NCBI GenBank assembly: GCA_004297765.1
Contig: SCTZ01000179.1
Coordinates: forward strand, 1-64,000
Reading direction: 5' to 3'
DNA from: Chloroflexota bacterium
GTDB taxonomy: Bacteria; Chloroflexota; Dehalococcoidia; FW602-bin16
Length of the DNA stretch: 64,000 nucleotides
Shown here: one piece after another, positions 1 through 8,101 of the stretch
Numbering within the stretch: position 1 is the stretch's first letter
Layout: every line of letters begins with the position of its first letter
Position numbers and translations under genes: made by a program
The notes under the pieces: model-generated
What the model was told of the DNA's origin: nothing
What the model saw: only the letters and a program-made list of their open reading frames with translations
Database searches by the model: none

Positions 1-107
1 ACCTAATAGTAGCCCATCGCGAACAAAGCTGTCCAGCACTCGATCACCGGGTATCTGCCTCGGTAGCTACGCCCCTTTGCTGGCAGCACGCTAGCAAATC
101 AATTGGG

Positions 108-3092
108 CTAAACAGTTACCAGCCGGTTACGAATACGACCACGAGCGGAATCGAGCTGAATGCGAAGCTGCTGCTCGGCGCCTGGATCAGACAGGCGCTC
201 AAGCCACACCACGGTGCGTGCCCAGTTCCAAGCTGCTTCGAATCGGGATGCGCGTCGGTCCCAGGCTTCGTCCTTGAAGGTCCTCGCGAGCTCGTTACCC
301 AGAAGGGGCGCGCAGCCCCGCAGTTGCGACAAAAGGCTCTCACGACACATCAGACCGTTGGCAAACTGCTCGTTACGGCACACCCGCGAATAGGACTCCT
401 CATAACCCCGCACATCTCGCGCTTCCAGGGCACGAAGAAGATCTTTTCCCGCTGGATCGGCGCAGGTTTGGCTCACCTGGACCGCAAGTTGCTCCCGTGT
501 TTGTGCCAATGCTGCGGCGGCATCGTGAACCCCTAGGTTGAGGTCGACTGCCGCCGCGCAATCCCGCAACCACTGCAATTGGTCCGGTTCATGCCAGATG
601 GGCTCGGAGAGCCCCGAGACGGTTTGGATTGCGGCGCGGGCCTGCAACTTGCGTTCGTAAAGGGCAAGAGCGGACTCAAGGGGCTCACAAAGGTCCTCAA
701 GATCATGAACCTGGGTCGAGAAAGCACTAGCAGCAGCTATATGGTGGACATGTGCCCACCGTTCACGAAGCATCCCAAGACGGTTCTCAACATCGAGCCA
801 CGAAATGAGAGACTTCAACTCCTCGGGCGTTGCACACGCCTTTCCCGCAACCTTCACGTCACGGCGCAGATACTGGGCCCGCTTTGCGGGTCCAGCTCGA
901 AACCATCCGAGCCCCCACCCCCGTCCGCTCTCCATGTGAGCTAGCATCGCCTCTGCATCAGCGCGGACCTCATGATGATCGCGCTCACCAAGACCTGAGA
1001 TTGGGGTTTCATCCGCCCATCGTGCGCGGCCAGCTGTTTGGGACAGATGTGCCTTGGTCACATCAAGAAGATCCCTCCACGCGCGGTCGTGGTCGCCAAG
1101 GATCTCCCTAACGGCCTGCTTGGGCCAGGCGTGTAAATGCTGGCTGATCTGATCAGCCTGCACCAATAGTTCAGAGATCTCTCTAATCAATCGCTCACGA
1201 TTCTCGGTAGTTGCAGCAGCGAGGGGTGCATACTCGGGACGGCTTCGCACATGCGCAACTCTATCATATTCCTCCTGTGCCAGGACCTCGCGGTTAACGA
1301 GAACGGCGACATCCTTGGGCGAAGGTAGCGCCCTGCACTCGAGCGCATTCCAGCCTGTTGACTGCCATTCATTGAGCTCAGCGTCGCGAAGTAAAACCAG
1401 CAGGTCTTGGAACTGTTGTGATGACAGAGGTGGCTCTTGCCACTCGGTCGGACGGTCTTCAAGCCGCTCGAACCCGTTTTCTTCCTCCCGCAGTCGAGTA
1501 GCGATGGTCTGCAGCGTTCCCTCATAGGCGCCGAATTGGGCGGGATGAACGTAGGTCTCTCTTTCCCGAATGGCACGCAAGTCTGAAAGAACCTTCGCCT
1601 CCTCTCGGCGCGCCTGGATCAGTTGTGCTTCCAGTTCTTCAATTCTTTGCGCGCTGACATTGGGTTCCCAGCGATTTTGGTAGTCTGTAATTCCTTGGAC
1701 CGAGTCCTCCATCGCGTGAAGGGCGTCGAGGTCATCGCCGAGGAGAACAACGGCAAGAGGGGAGATCTCCGGGAGTTTCTCGCGGATGAATCGTTGGAGG
1801 ACCTTGAGTGCGCGTGCCGTATGGCTGGTCACCAGGATCCGTTGTCCAGAGGCCAGCAGATGACAGATCAGGTTGACAATGGTGTGCGACTTGCCAGTTC
1901 CGGGTGGACCCTGAACTAGGACGCCCTGGTGGCTTGCGAGTCGCGCAAGGATTTGTCGCTGGGCCTCATTCGACTCAAGGGGAAAATACATATCATCCGC
2001 AGAAGTGCTTGCGCTGGGAGGATCCTGCTGGTCTCGGGAATGTACAGGATCTTCGGTGATCGTTACGAAACGACTTACACCCGGGGGGATCGAGGCTCCG
2101 GACTCGAGTTGCCTAATGATCTCGTCGAAGGCTCTCAGGTACGAGCGCTCCGTTCGTCTGCGAAGGATTAGGGCGGGAGCGAGATGAACCTGTGGGTCGG
2201 ACAGAATCTTGTCCGGACGAGAGAGTCCCTCGTCATAGATACCCCTCGGAGATACGGAATGAACCCACCCTGCAAGGATGGCGTCCATGAAGGCGGGGTC
2301 CCATAGCTGGCTGCTCACTTCCGCAAGCTGCGTCTCAAACGCCCGCAGTTGCTCTGGGTCCGGCCGGAGCTCGGGATTGAGCATGTCCTGCTCGAGCAAC
2401 GGTTGCGCCCCCTCCCCGGCTGGGCGAACGGTCATGATGCTCCGCGCAGCGTCGAAGGCGACGTTGGCACGTGCTGCGACTAGGTGGCGCCGAATCTCCT
2501 GGCCATCAGATGTTCGCCAAGACAACAGCCCCAGGCCAAGTACGACCTCGTATTGCTCGCCAAGACGCTGCTGCTTTTGGTAAATGGAGAAGAGCTGAGT
2601 ATAGGCCCGCTGTACCGATTGAGCCCGACGATCCGCCTCCGCCCATGGCCACCATCTCGCTTCTACGTACCGTCCCCATGACTCTTTGATGTCAAGCCAA
2701 TCCCTGATGGCCCTGCGCTCGAACCGTTTCTCACCCGATTCGTCCTGGATCGGCAGCTCGATTTCGTCTCTGAGCTCTGGCATTTCGATAGACGAGTCTG
2801 TTATCTGCTCTCGGACTAGCCACGGTTCGAGTTCGGCAGGGGGCTTGGGGGCAGATACGAGGCGGGGCTGGTGAATCTCAAGCCAGACTTCTCCGTTTTC
2901 TTCGTCCCGGCCGCGGTGCCTTGCCGCGCAGTCACATCCGGGTTGCTCCGGAACGTCCGAGAACCAAAGCACCTGGTCGTACTGATCGACCGAGCGGACC
3001 GTCTTGGTGCGGAGTTCGGTGAACTCCTTGAGGAACGTGTAGAGCGCCACGGCGCGGGCGCGAGTGACGTCCATGTCCTGAAGTTCGGGCAT
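108..3092 (-). CDS. Helicase-like P-loop ATPase, probably C-terminally truncated
   Basis: A 994-residue protein of the superfamily-1 (AAA_11/Upf1-like) type. A Walker A motif GPPGTGKSHT lies at residues 394-403, preceded by a glutamine-containing motif (SNEAQRQ) and followed by a motif Ia-like stretch (RILVTSHTARAL). About 390 residues of unrecognised N-terminal region come first, and a long helical, charged region follows. I see no DExx box or motifs IV-VI before the stop, whereas intact relatives are usually well over 1200 residues, so the C-terminal RecA-like half seems to be missing or encoded separately beyond the window. The ATG is preceded by AGGTG at suitable spacing. It sits beside toxin-antitoxin genes, so a defence or mobile-DNA role is possible but not shown. 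The P-loop is clear; the function is not. Confidence 0.75.
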   Translation of the reverse strand: MPELQDMDVTRARAVALYTFLKEFTELRTKTVRSVDQYDQVLWFSDVPEQPGCDCAARHRGRDEENGEVWLEIHQPRLVSAPKPPAELEPWLVREQITDSSIEMPELRDEIELPIQDESGEKRFERRAIRDWLDIKESWGRYVEARWWPWAEADRRAQSVQRAYTQLFSIYQKQQRLGEQYEVVLGLGLLSWRTSDGQEIRRHLVAARANVAFDAARSIMTVRPAGEGAQPLLEQDMLNPELRPDPEQLRAFETQLAEVSSQLWDPAFMDAILAGWVHSVSPRGIYDEGLSRPDKILSDPQVHLAPALILRRRTERSYLRAFDEIIRQLESGASIPPGVSRFVTITEDPVHSRDQQDPPSASTSADDMYFPLESNEAQRQILARLASHQGVLVQGPPGTGKSHTIVNLICHLLASGQRILVTSHTARALKVLQRFIREKLPEISPLAVVLLGDDLDALHAMEDSVQGITDYQNRWEPNVSAQRIEELEAQLIQARREEAKVLSDLRAIRERETYVHPAQFGAYEGTLQTIATRLREEENGFERLEDRPTEWQEPPLSSQQFQDLLVLLRDAELNEWQSTGWNALECRALPSPKDVAVLVNREVLAQEEYDRVAHVRSRPEYAPLAAATTENRERLIREISELLVQADQISQHLHAWPKQAVREILGDHDRAWRDLLDVTKAHLSQTAGRARWADETPISGLGERDHHEVRADAEAMLAHMESGRGWGLGWFRAGPAKRAQYLRRDVKVAGKACATPEELKSLISWLDVENRLGMLRERWAHVHHIAAASAFSTQVHDLEDLCEPLESALALYERKLQARAAIQTVSGLSEPIWHEPDQLQWLRDCAAAVDLNLGVHDAAAALAQTREQLAVQVSQTCADPAGKDLLRALEARDVRGYEESYSRVCRNEQFANGLMCRESLLSQLRGCAPLLGNELARTFKDEAWDRRASRFEAAWNWARTVVWLERLSDPGAEQQLRIQLDSARGRIRNRLVTV

Positions 3093-3110
3093 CAGATCTA
3101 CACCTGTTCT

Positions 3111-3534
3111 CTAACAATGCCTGGCAGCATTGCCTTGCTCCCGGGTTCCCATTTGGCTTCCCAATAATTGAACGCAGTTTCCAGGCAAGATCTGTGAACC
3201 GAAGAACTGCGGAACCATGTGACCTCTTGCGTTCAGATCTGGTGTCCGTTTCATCAAAACAATATGGGCCTGATCCCTCGCAACTCGAAGGCAGATTACA
3301 GCAGAGTCGGGCGAGAAGTCAAGCGCCAATTTTCCAATTCGCCACTGATCTACCCGGACGGTAGCTTTCATCTTGAAGGTGCTCAATGACGCGTTGAACA
3401 TACATAACGTCAAGTGCTTGATTGCGATGGTGGCATCGGATTGCGCTTTCGAGAGCGCTTAACTGGTAAATCATGGCACGTCGTATCAGGTCAGGAAGCA
3501 GTGCGTCCCTTTTGGATCGACTTCTTTCAGGCAT
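3111..3534 (-). pseudogene. Possible frameshifted small gene upstream of the helicase
   Basis: Two overlapping minus-strand frames could together encode one protein. The upstream frame (3534 to about 3400) reads like ordinary protein, and the downstream frame (from about 3370 to 3111) continues with a plausible mixed composition. A single frameshift in the overlap would join them. I do not recognise either half. It could equally be non-coding sequence between the helicase and kinase genes. The remainder of the gap to 3628 shows nothing else. Confidence 0.2.
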
Positions 3535-3628
3535 CCTCTGCCGCTCACGTTACTGATGTAGAAGAGAAGTGGTATCTTGCTTGCCAGAACGGACGGCTCC
3601 GCTGCGCTGTTCAGGCAGACATACCTGC

Positions 3629-4222
3629 CTACCGCCGTGCTTCGCGCACCACCTTGTTTACGATCGGGCGCACGTCGCGGGAGGTGTCTACGACAAAGTG
3701 GGGCTGGCTGATCGGCTCGACCTTGGCGCGCAGCTTTTCATAGACGATCCAGCCTGCCTCCGAGCGGTCGCTCCGATCGGCGCGGGCGGCGCGGCGCTCC
3801 ATCCGGGCGAACACTACCTCCGGCGGGGCCTCCACCCAGACGATGATCAGCTTGGCTCCCGTCTGCTTCGCGACGTCATACACCTGCTCGCGGTTGCTCT
3901 TGAGAAGGTTGGTGGCGTCGAGGATAACGGGGATCCGCTCGCGGAGCAGATCGCGCAGCAGTTGGTGGATCACGGAGAAAACCCAGAAGCTCTCCTCGGG
4001 GGAGTAGGTGGGGTGACGAAAGAGGGTCTGGCGCACGGCGTCGCTCTGCACAATCACGGCGGATAGCCGACGGGATAGAAGACGGCTAAAGTGGGACTTC
4101 CCGGAGCCCGGCAAGCCGGCCACCATCACCAGCACCGGCCGCGGCATGGCCGCAGGCAACTGACCCAGCATCTCGCGAATCCGGGCTACGTCAGGCGCCA
4201 GGCGCTCCCTGCGTTCCTCCAT
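3629..4222 (-). CDS. P-loop kinase of the AAA_33 / zeta-toxin-like type
   Basis: A 197-residue ATP-binding protein. Walker A GLPGSGKS is at residues 36-43, an acidic QSD at 59-61 and a DATN motif at 102-105. This arrangement is typical of the small kinases annotated as AAA_33, gluconate-kinase-like or polynucleotide-kinase-like proteins, which phosphorylate small molecules or nucleic-acid ends. The substrate cannot be told from the sequence. The ATG has a strong AGGGGG Shine-Dalgarno about 8 bases upstream, and a TATAAT at 4245-4250 (minus strand) could be its -10 box. It stands alone; no antitoxin partner of epsilon type is visible, so a free-standing toxin is unlikely. Confidence 0.8.
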   Translation of the reverse strand: MEERRERLAPDVARIREMLGQLPAAMPRPVLVMVAGLPGSGKSHFSRLLSRRLSAVIVQSDAVRQTLFRHPTYSPEESFWVFSVIHQLLRDLLRERIPVILDATNLLKSNREQVYDVAKQTGAKLIIVWVEAPPEVVFARMERRAARADRSDRSEAGWIVYEKLRAKVEPISQPHFVVDTSRDVRPIVNKVVREARR

Positions 4223-4244
4223 CGTTCAGCCCCCTCTCGCCAGC

Positions 4245-4274
4245 TATTATAGCAGCGCCGAAATCGTTCCAGTA
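4245..4274 (-). promoter_or_regulatory. Candidate promoter of the P-loop kinase gene
   Basis: On the minus strand a TATAAT -10 hexamer lies about 23 bases upstream of the ATG at 4222. A weak TTACTG -35 lies 18 bases further upstream. Only the -10 is convincing. Confidence 0.4.
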
Positions 4275-4624
4275 AGTGCGTCGTTCCATGGATAGCGAAA
4301 CACGTCATCCGAAGGCCTTTGTTATGAGGCTTCCTGAGCTGTGCATCAGCCTGACTGACTGCGTGAGACAGCGTTGATGGGCCGCACATATGGACCACCC
4401 GCTCGTAGCAGGCAGCCGCTTGCGGAGTAGTGAGTCTATCCCGTGCACATGCTATAATTGTTGGGGCTGCCGTTCGACGGTAGTCCGAAGGTGAGCGACT
4501 GATGGATCGGTTCATCCCTGGGCATGTCGAAGTTGTCTCTACTGCGAGCGGATGGTAATAGATCGGCCCGCGGACGTGCCCGCGAACTCCGACCGGGTCG
4601 AAATGGTAGGGAGTGGATTCATCG

Positions 4625-4930
4625 ATGGCTGTAGCAGATCTGCACATCGATCGATACAGACTGATGGATATCTGCCGTCGGTATGGTGTGGCACGGCTAG
4701 AGGTGATGGGCAGCTTCGCTCGGGGTGACGAGACGCCGGAGAGCGATCTCGACCTCCTCGTGACCTTCGAACCGGATGCCAAGATTGGCCTCGAGTTCAT
4801 CGCGCTCAAGCTCGAGTTGGAGGCGCTCTTCGGACGGCCGGTGGACCTCCTCACCCGCGCCTCGGTGGAACAGTCGCCCAACAAGTACTTCCGCCGTTTC
4901 GCCCTTCGCTCGACCGAGCTGCTTCTATGA
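4625..4930 (+). CDS. mntA: MNT-domain nucleotidyltransferase antitoxin (MntA-like)
   Basis: A 101-residue minimal nucleotidyltransferase. The catalytic signature GS (29-30), followed by DLDLL (41-45) and a third acidic residue in RPVDLL (Asp74), is complete. MntA proteins of this family neutralise HEPN toxins by adding AMP residues to the toxin's active-site tyrosine. The ATG at 4625 was chosen over an in-frame GTG at 4613 because the GTG sits too close to the AGGGA Shine-Dalgarno. The stop overlaps the start of the HEPN gene, so the pair is translationally coupled. The family and pairing are established; activity in this copy is inferred. Confidence 0.88.
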   Translation: MAVADLHIDRYRLMDICRRYGVARLEVMGSFARGDETPESDLDLLVTFEPDAKIGLEFIALKLELEALFGRPVDLLTRASVEQSPNKYFRRFALRSTELLL

Positions 4931-5322
4931 GCCCCCTATCTGCCCGCGAGCGCGACCTCACCAAGTGCGAGGACATGCGCATCTACGCAGGCCGGGCCCA
5001 TGGGTTTCTCCGTGCCCGGTCCTGGGATGATTTCCTTGCTGACGAGCTGCTTCAGGCGGCTGTTATCCGCTGTATCGAGGTCATCGGCGAGGCCGCGAGG
5101 CAAGTTTCTGAGGACACCCGCCAGCGAGTTCCGGGAATCCCGTGGTCTCTCATCATTGGCATGCGAAACGTCCTAGCGCACGACTATGGCGCGGTAGATC
5201 TCGACAGGGTCTACCGTGTCACAACGGATGACCTGCCGCAGTTGATTGAGCGCTTGGGCGAGTTGATTTCCACGCTGGAGAGCGAAGTGGGATGGCGGGA
5301 AGACGAAAACAACGAACGGTAG
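4927..5322 (+). CDS. hepT: HEPN-domain RNase toxin (HepT-like, DUF86)
   Basis: A 131-residue HEPN protein with the RX4HXY catalytic motif RNVLAHDY at residues 80-87 (Arg80, His85, Tyr87). HEPN toxins of this type cleave RNA, including tRNA, and are held inactive by AMPylation of the motif tyrosine by the cognate MNT protein. The gene starts inside the end of mntA (ATGA overlap). A charged C-terminal tail follows the helical core. The length fits the family. Together with the gene before it, it forms a complete type VII toxin-antitoxin module. Confidence 0.88.
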   Translation: MSPLSARERDLTKCEDMRIYAGRAHGFLRARSWDDFLADELLQAAVIRCIEVIGEAARQVSEDTRQRVPGIPWSLIIGMRNVLAHDYGAVDLDRVYRVTTDDLPQLIERLGELISTLESEVGWREDENNER

Positions 5323-5592
5323 CGGTCCGCTATCGGCTTTCACAACTCCGATAGATGGGTCCCAACAAGCCCAACTGCTCGCAATCTCTCCGGCTCGTCC
5401 CTTACTTTCCCGCCGGCATGCCTGGGCGATGTGCTGGTCATACCTCTCCCCGGCTGGTCCACCCGGCCGTCATCACCTACGCCTACCGCCGCCTGGCAAC
5501 CGCCGTGAATTGGGTCTGGAACCTGTGCACACCTGGTAAGATGGATGGCGATGAGATGAGAGCCTGCGCAAGAATTCACAGGTGGTGTAACG

Positions 5593-5805
5593 ATGGATAC
5601 CATCGAAGACCGGATCAAGGTGCTGCAGCCGGAGCTTCGGCGAGAGGTCGAGGATTTCGTAGATTTCCTGCTCGAGAAACGGTCCGCGAAGCGTCACGGC
5701 AAGCTGAGTTTTGGATGGGCTGGGGCACTCAAGGATTTGCGCGATCAGTACACATCGGTGGAGCTCCAGCACAGGATCTCGGAGTGGAGAATTGGTGAGA
5801 GGTGA
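5593..5805 (+). CDS. DUF2281-type antitoxin
   Basis: A 70-residue protein whose N-terminal half (EDRIKVLQPELRREVEDFVD, then FLLEK) matches the helix of DUF2281/VapB-like antitoxins, and whose C-terminal half is polar. Its start has an AGGTGG Shine-Dalgarno. These proteins usually precede a PIN-domain toxin, but no PIN gene follows here. Only a 35-codon frame overlaps its stop (GTGA). It may be an orphan antitoxin or the remains of a decayed pair. The region 5323-5592 before it shows no gene. Confidence 0.6.
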   Translation: MDTIEDRIKVLQPELRREVEDFVDFLLEKRSAKRHGKLSFGWAGALKDLRDQYTSVELQHRISEWRIGER

Positions 5806-5909
5806 GGCTCCTCGCGGACTTCAATCGCACCGAGCCCCCCGGGGGAGTCGAACTCAAGCTCAGGTCCTCAGGTCCTGGCGCGTTGACAAGGGAGGTTAGT
5901 GTGATGTAG
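5802..5909 (+). CDS. Possible 35-residue peptide coupled to the DUF2281 gene
   Basis: A GTG start overlaps the stop of the preceding antitoxin gene in a GTGA junction, and the frame runs 35 codons to a TAG. It begins LLADFNRTEPPGG. I do not recognise it. The tight junction argues for a real coupled gene; the small size and overlap with a TTGACA promoter box argue against. It could be a truncated partner of the antitoxin. Confidence 0.25.
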   Translation: MRLLADFNRTEPPGGVELKLRSSGPGALTREVSVM

Positions 5910-5912
5910 ACT
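5883..5912 (+). promoter_or_regulatory. Candidate promoter of the vapBC-like pair
   Basis: A consensus TTGACA at 5883-5888 is followed 18 bases later by TAGACT at 5907-5912, about 40 bases upstream of the antitoxin start at 5951. The -35 is perfect and the -10 matches 4 of 6 positions. Confidence 0.4.
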
Positions 5913-5950
5913 GAAATATAGAATAATACCTAGACAGAATGAGGCCTTGA

Positions 5951-6220
5951 ATGCCTAGGGCGGATGTAACGCAAGCCAATTTCATGTTGCCTGTCGAGCT
6001 AGTGGAGGAATTGCGACGTAGCGTTCCTCGTCGAGAGCAGAGCAAAGTGGTTGCGGATGCGTTGAGAAAAGAGTTGAGGCGGCTGAAGCTGCGCCGAGTG
6101 TTGGACACCAGTTTTGGGGCGTGGGCCAAGGAGCCTCATCCTGAGCTGGGAAAGGGTGTGGAGGCATACATTCGCGCGTCGCGTCGCTCCACGCGCGCCA
6201 GGTCACTGGAGAGCGAGTGA
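5951..6220 (+). CDS. vapB: VapB-like antitoxin
   Basis: An 89-residue protein with a short N-terminal beta strand (NFMLPVELVEELRRSVPRRE) followed by helices, as in ribbon-helix-helix antitoxins that bind DNA and a PIN toxin. The C-terminal part is basic and disordered, the usual toxin-wrapping region. A GAGG element precedes the ATG. It overlaps the next gene by GTGA, which fixes the pairing. The ribbon-helix-helix assignment is inferred from pattern, not from a strong motif. Confidence 0.7.
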   Translation: MPRADVTQANFMLPVELVEELRRSVPRREQSKVVADALRKELRRLKLRRVLDTSFGAWAKEPHPELGKGVEAYIRASRRSTRARSLESE

Positions 6221-6600
6221 GTCCGGCTCTTGTCGATACGGACATCCTCATCAATTTCCTCAGGGGGCGGGAGAGCGCCCGGGCCTTCCTGGCGGCTCTT
6301 TCCGACCAGGAAACTCCTCACGTTTCGGTCGTGAGCGTAGCCGAGCTATACGCGGGGATGAGGCCGTCAGAGGAAGTGGCGACGCGCGATCTCATCGATT
6401 GCATGGTTGTGCTGCCGATCACGTCCGAGATCGCCGAGCTCGCCGGTCGTCTAAAGCAGGAGACCAAAGGGTACGCTTTGGAGCTCGACGACTGTTTCAT
6501 AGCCGCAACCGCCCTCATCCACAGCCTCCGCCTGGCTACGAAGAACACCCGTCATTACCCTTTTGAGGACCTAGATGTCACATCCCCTGGCAACCTCTAG
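6217..6600 (+). CDS. vapC: PIN-domain ribonuclease toxin (VapC)
   Basis: A 127-residue PIN protein with the acidic residues expected for Mg-dependent RNase activity: DTDILI near the N-terminus, the VAELYAG helix, and the central LDDCFIAATAL. VapC toxins cut tRNA or rRNA and are blocked by their VapB partner. The GTG start at 6217 overlaps the stop of the antitoxin gene, so translation is coupled. The length is normal for the family and no key residue is missing. Confidence 0.88.
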   Translation: MSPALVDTDILINFLRGRESARAFLAALSDQETPHVSVVSVAELYAGMRPSEEVATRDLIDCMVVLPITSEIAELAGRLKQETKGYALELDDCFIAATALIHSLRLATKNTRHYPFEDLDVTSPGNL

Positions 6601-6637
6601 AACGGCTCTGCTGTCTCTTTCTAACTTCCTTCCGATG

Positions 6638-6811
6638 CTACTTCAGCATCTTTATAATGTGATGCGCCAGACTGTCCTTGATCTCACGATGTCTCGGGAC
6701 AGGCTGGCTTACCTTGGTTGCTGGGTTCTGATACCAGTCATGATTCGCGCCGTGGCGGATGAGCACGCACCCCATTTCCTCAATGGTTCGAATCAGCTCA
6801 GTGCGCTTCAC
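6638..6811 (-). CDS. hicA: HicA-type mRNA interferase toxin
   Basis: A 57-residue reading frame, below the usual length cut-off. It starts KRTELIRTIEEMGC and carries the HicA double-stranded-RNA-binding-fold signature: the catalytic His in GANHDWYQNP and the following VPRHREI motif. HicA cleaves mRNA and is neutralised by HicB. The GTG start overlaps the hicB stop in a GTGA junction, giving the order hicB-hicA. The frame ends at a TAG after IIKMLK. Family assignment is firm on motif order. Confidence 0.88.
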   Translation of the reverse strand: MKRTELIRTIEEMGCVLIRHGANHDWYQNPATKVSQPVPRHREIKDSLAHHIIKMLK

Positions 6812-6999
6812 GCGACGTCCAACTCACCGACTCTCCGAACACATGGGATAAAGCCTGACGTAAGCTCTTTGTAGATGTCAATCAGGTTCTCTTTGAGTTC
6901 CTCAAAGGATTGTCCCTGCGTCCGGTAGTCTGGGTACTCCTCCAGCCAACCTACGAACATATCATCTTCCTGATAGTAGATGAACTTCTTGGTGGCCAT
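6808..6999 (-). CDS. hicB: HicB-type antitoxin
   Basis: A 63-residue HicB-like protein: the degenerate RNase-H-like fold is recognisable in FIYYQEDDMFVGWLEEYPDY followed by TQGQSFEELKENL and an amphipathic helix. The start at 6999 (MATKKF) was preferred over a longer frame because AAGGGAAG lies just upstream. HicB binds HicA and usually autoregulates the operon. There is no obvious C-terminal DNA-binding domain, so this is the short form. It overlaps hicA by 4 bases. Confidence 0.85.
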   Translation of the reverse strand: MATKKFIYYQEDDMFVGWLEEYPDYRTQGQSFEELKENLIDIYKELTSGFIPCVRRVGELDVA

Positions 7000-7218
7000 G
7001 TTGCCGCTTCCCTTTCTTATCGTGCCATAGCGTCCACTCACTGGATTGTAGCACTCGAACTGCCTCAACTCAAGCTTCTGTTCGGTCGCCGGTGCCCATC
7101 GCGGAGCTGGCCAGCCGTTCGTTATCGCGTGCACCCACTATAGCGCAGAACCTGACATGCTGGTCGTGGCGTTTTGTGCCACGTGCCAAGAGGCGTTCGG
7201 GTCCCGAAACATCAGTCT

Positions 7219-7435
7219 GGGCAGGACCCCGAGACGGCCGCCTATCTCCTCGCCTTGAGGCGCCAGCGGCTGACATATTCGCGGACCTACGACCGATACC
7301 GGGCTGACAATTCGGGCTGGTTCCCCTGGACGCAGGACGACCCGGGGTATGATCAGAAGCGGGGCAGGAATCCTATTTGTTTCTCCACCGTGCTGTTTCT
7401 GTAGTATTGTTGGTTGGACTCCTGATCGGGGAGCC
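7219..7435 (+). repeat. Decayed partial copy of the Mrr-N locus
   Basis: The stretch 7219-7363 encodes, in one frame, a peptide close to that encoded at 8165-8308 (QDPETAAYLL versus QDPKTAAYLL, and WFPW in both). A further 40-base block at 7396-7435 matches 9024-9063. The order is kept, but the Mrr-N-coding part between the blocks is absent here. This is an internally deleted duplicate of the 8.1-9.1 kb locus; no intact gene remains. The flanks 7000-7218 and 7436-7467 show no gene. Confidence 0.7.
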
Positions 7436-7467
7436 GAGTTATGACGCCGCAGGCGACAGTTTGATCG

Positions 7468-7866
7468 TCACGTCCTCAGAACCTTGAGTCCGGCGTATGC
7501 CTCAATCGCGTCGAAGTCCCTGTCGTTGTGGAGAAGGGCCAGGTCGTTTTCTATGCATATCGCGGCAATAATGCAATCAACCGTCTTTCTGGGCGTCTTG
7601 CCTTTCTTCCTGCACTCCCTGTACACTTGAGCCGCCCTCACGTAGGTGGAGGTACCTTCGGGCTTCTGTACAGGGAATTCCAGCAGATACTCCTTCACCT
7701 TCTGAAAATCGCTATCTTGTCTTATGCCTTGCAAGATCTCGGCGATGATTATCTCGGTAATGGAAACGTCCTCTTCCTCCTCAATGAGCTTCCGAAGGGC
7801 GCGGTGTTGGGGCGAGTCTATGCCCCTGAAGAGGTCAATCCACACGCTGGTGTCCGCGACGATCAT
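7468..7866 (-). CDS. vapC: PIN-domain ribonuclease toxin (VapC)
   Basis: A 132-residue PIN protein starting MIVADTSVWIDLFRG, with the first catalytic Asp at residue 5, a central ITEIIIAEIL helix, TVDCIIAAICIE and the C-terminal NDRDFD. The acidic quartet is complete. It overlaps the upstream antitoxin gene by ATGA. It differs clearly from the VapC at 6.2-6.6 kb, so the two modules are independent rather than duplicates. Confidence 0.9.
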   Translation of the reverse strand: MIVADTSVWIDLFRGIDSPQHRALRKLIEEEEDVSITEIIIAEILQGIRQDSDFQKVKEYLLEFPVQKPEGTSTYVRAAQVYRECRKKGKTPRKTVDCIIAAICIENDLALLHNDRDFDAIEAYAGLKVLRT

Positions 7867-8063
7867 ACCCTGCTCTTTCTCATTTCATGGAGATCGCCCA
7901 CCCATTCCACCTTCCCCTCGAGTTCGAGAATGCGCTTACGCCTTGCTTTGTTCACGAGTTCTCTGAGCGCGAAGTTCACGAGGTCCTTCTTGGTCCTGAT
8001 GTGCGTGAGCTTCATTGCTTCGTCCACCAGGTTTTCGTCGAGCTCGATGTTCGTTCGGAGCAT
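7863..8063 (-). CDS. vapB: VapB-type antitoxin
   Basis: A 66-residue protein beginning MLRTNIELDENLVDEAMKLT, the standard ribbon-helix-helix start of VapB/DUF2191 antitoxins, followed by KKDLVNFALRELV and a basic tail. The start at 8063 was chosen because AGGAGG lies 7-8 bases upstream; a longer frame from 8102 would ignore this site. It is coupled to vapC by an ATGA overlap and probably represses its own promoter in the 8064-8110 region. Confidence 0.88.
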   Translation of the reverse strand: MLRTNIELDENLVDEAMKLTHIRTKKDLVNFALRELVNKARRKRILELEGKVEWVGDLHEMRKSRV

Positions 8064-8101
8064 GCGAGTATCCTCCTCTTGGTCATACACATAGTATAGC
8101 A

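Noticed and set aside
4441-4500. TATAAT at 4453-4458 as a promoter for the first mntA
   Set aside because: No acceptable -35 and about 170 bases from the start codon; not enough to call.
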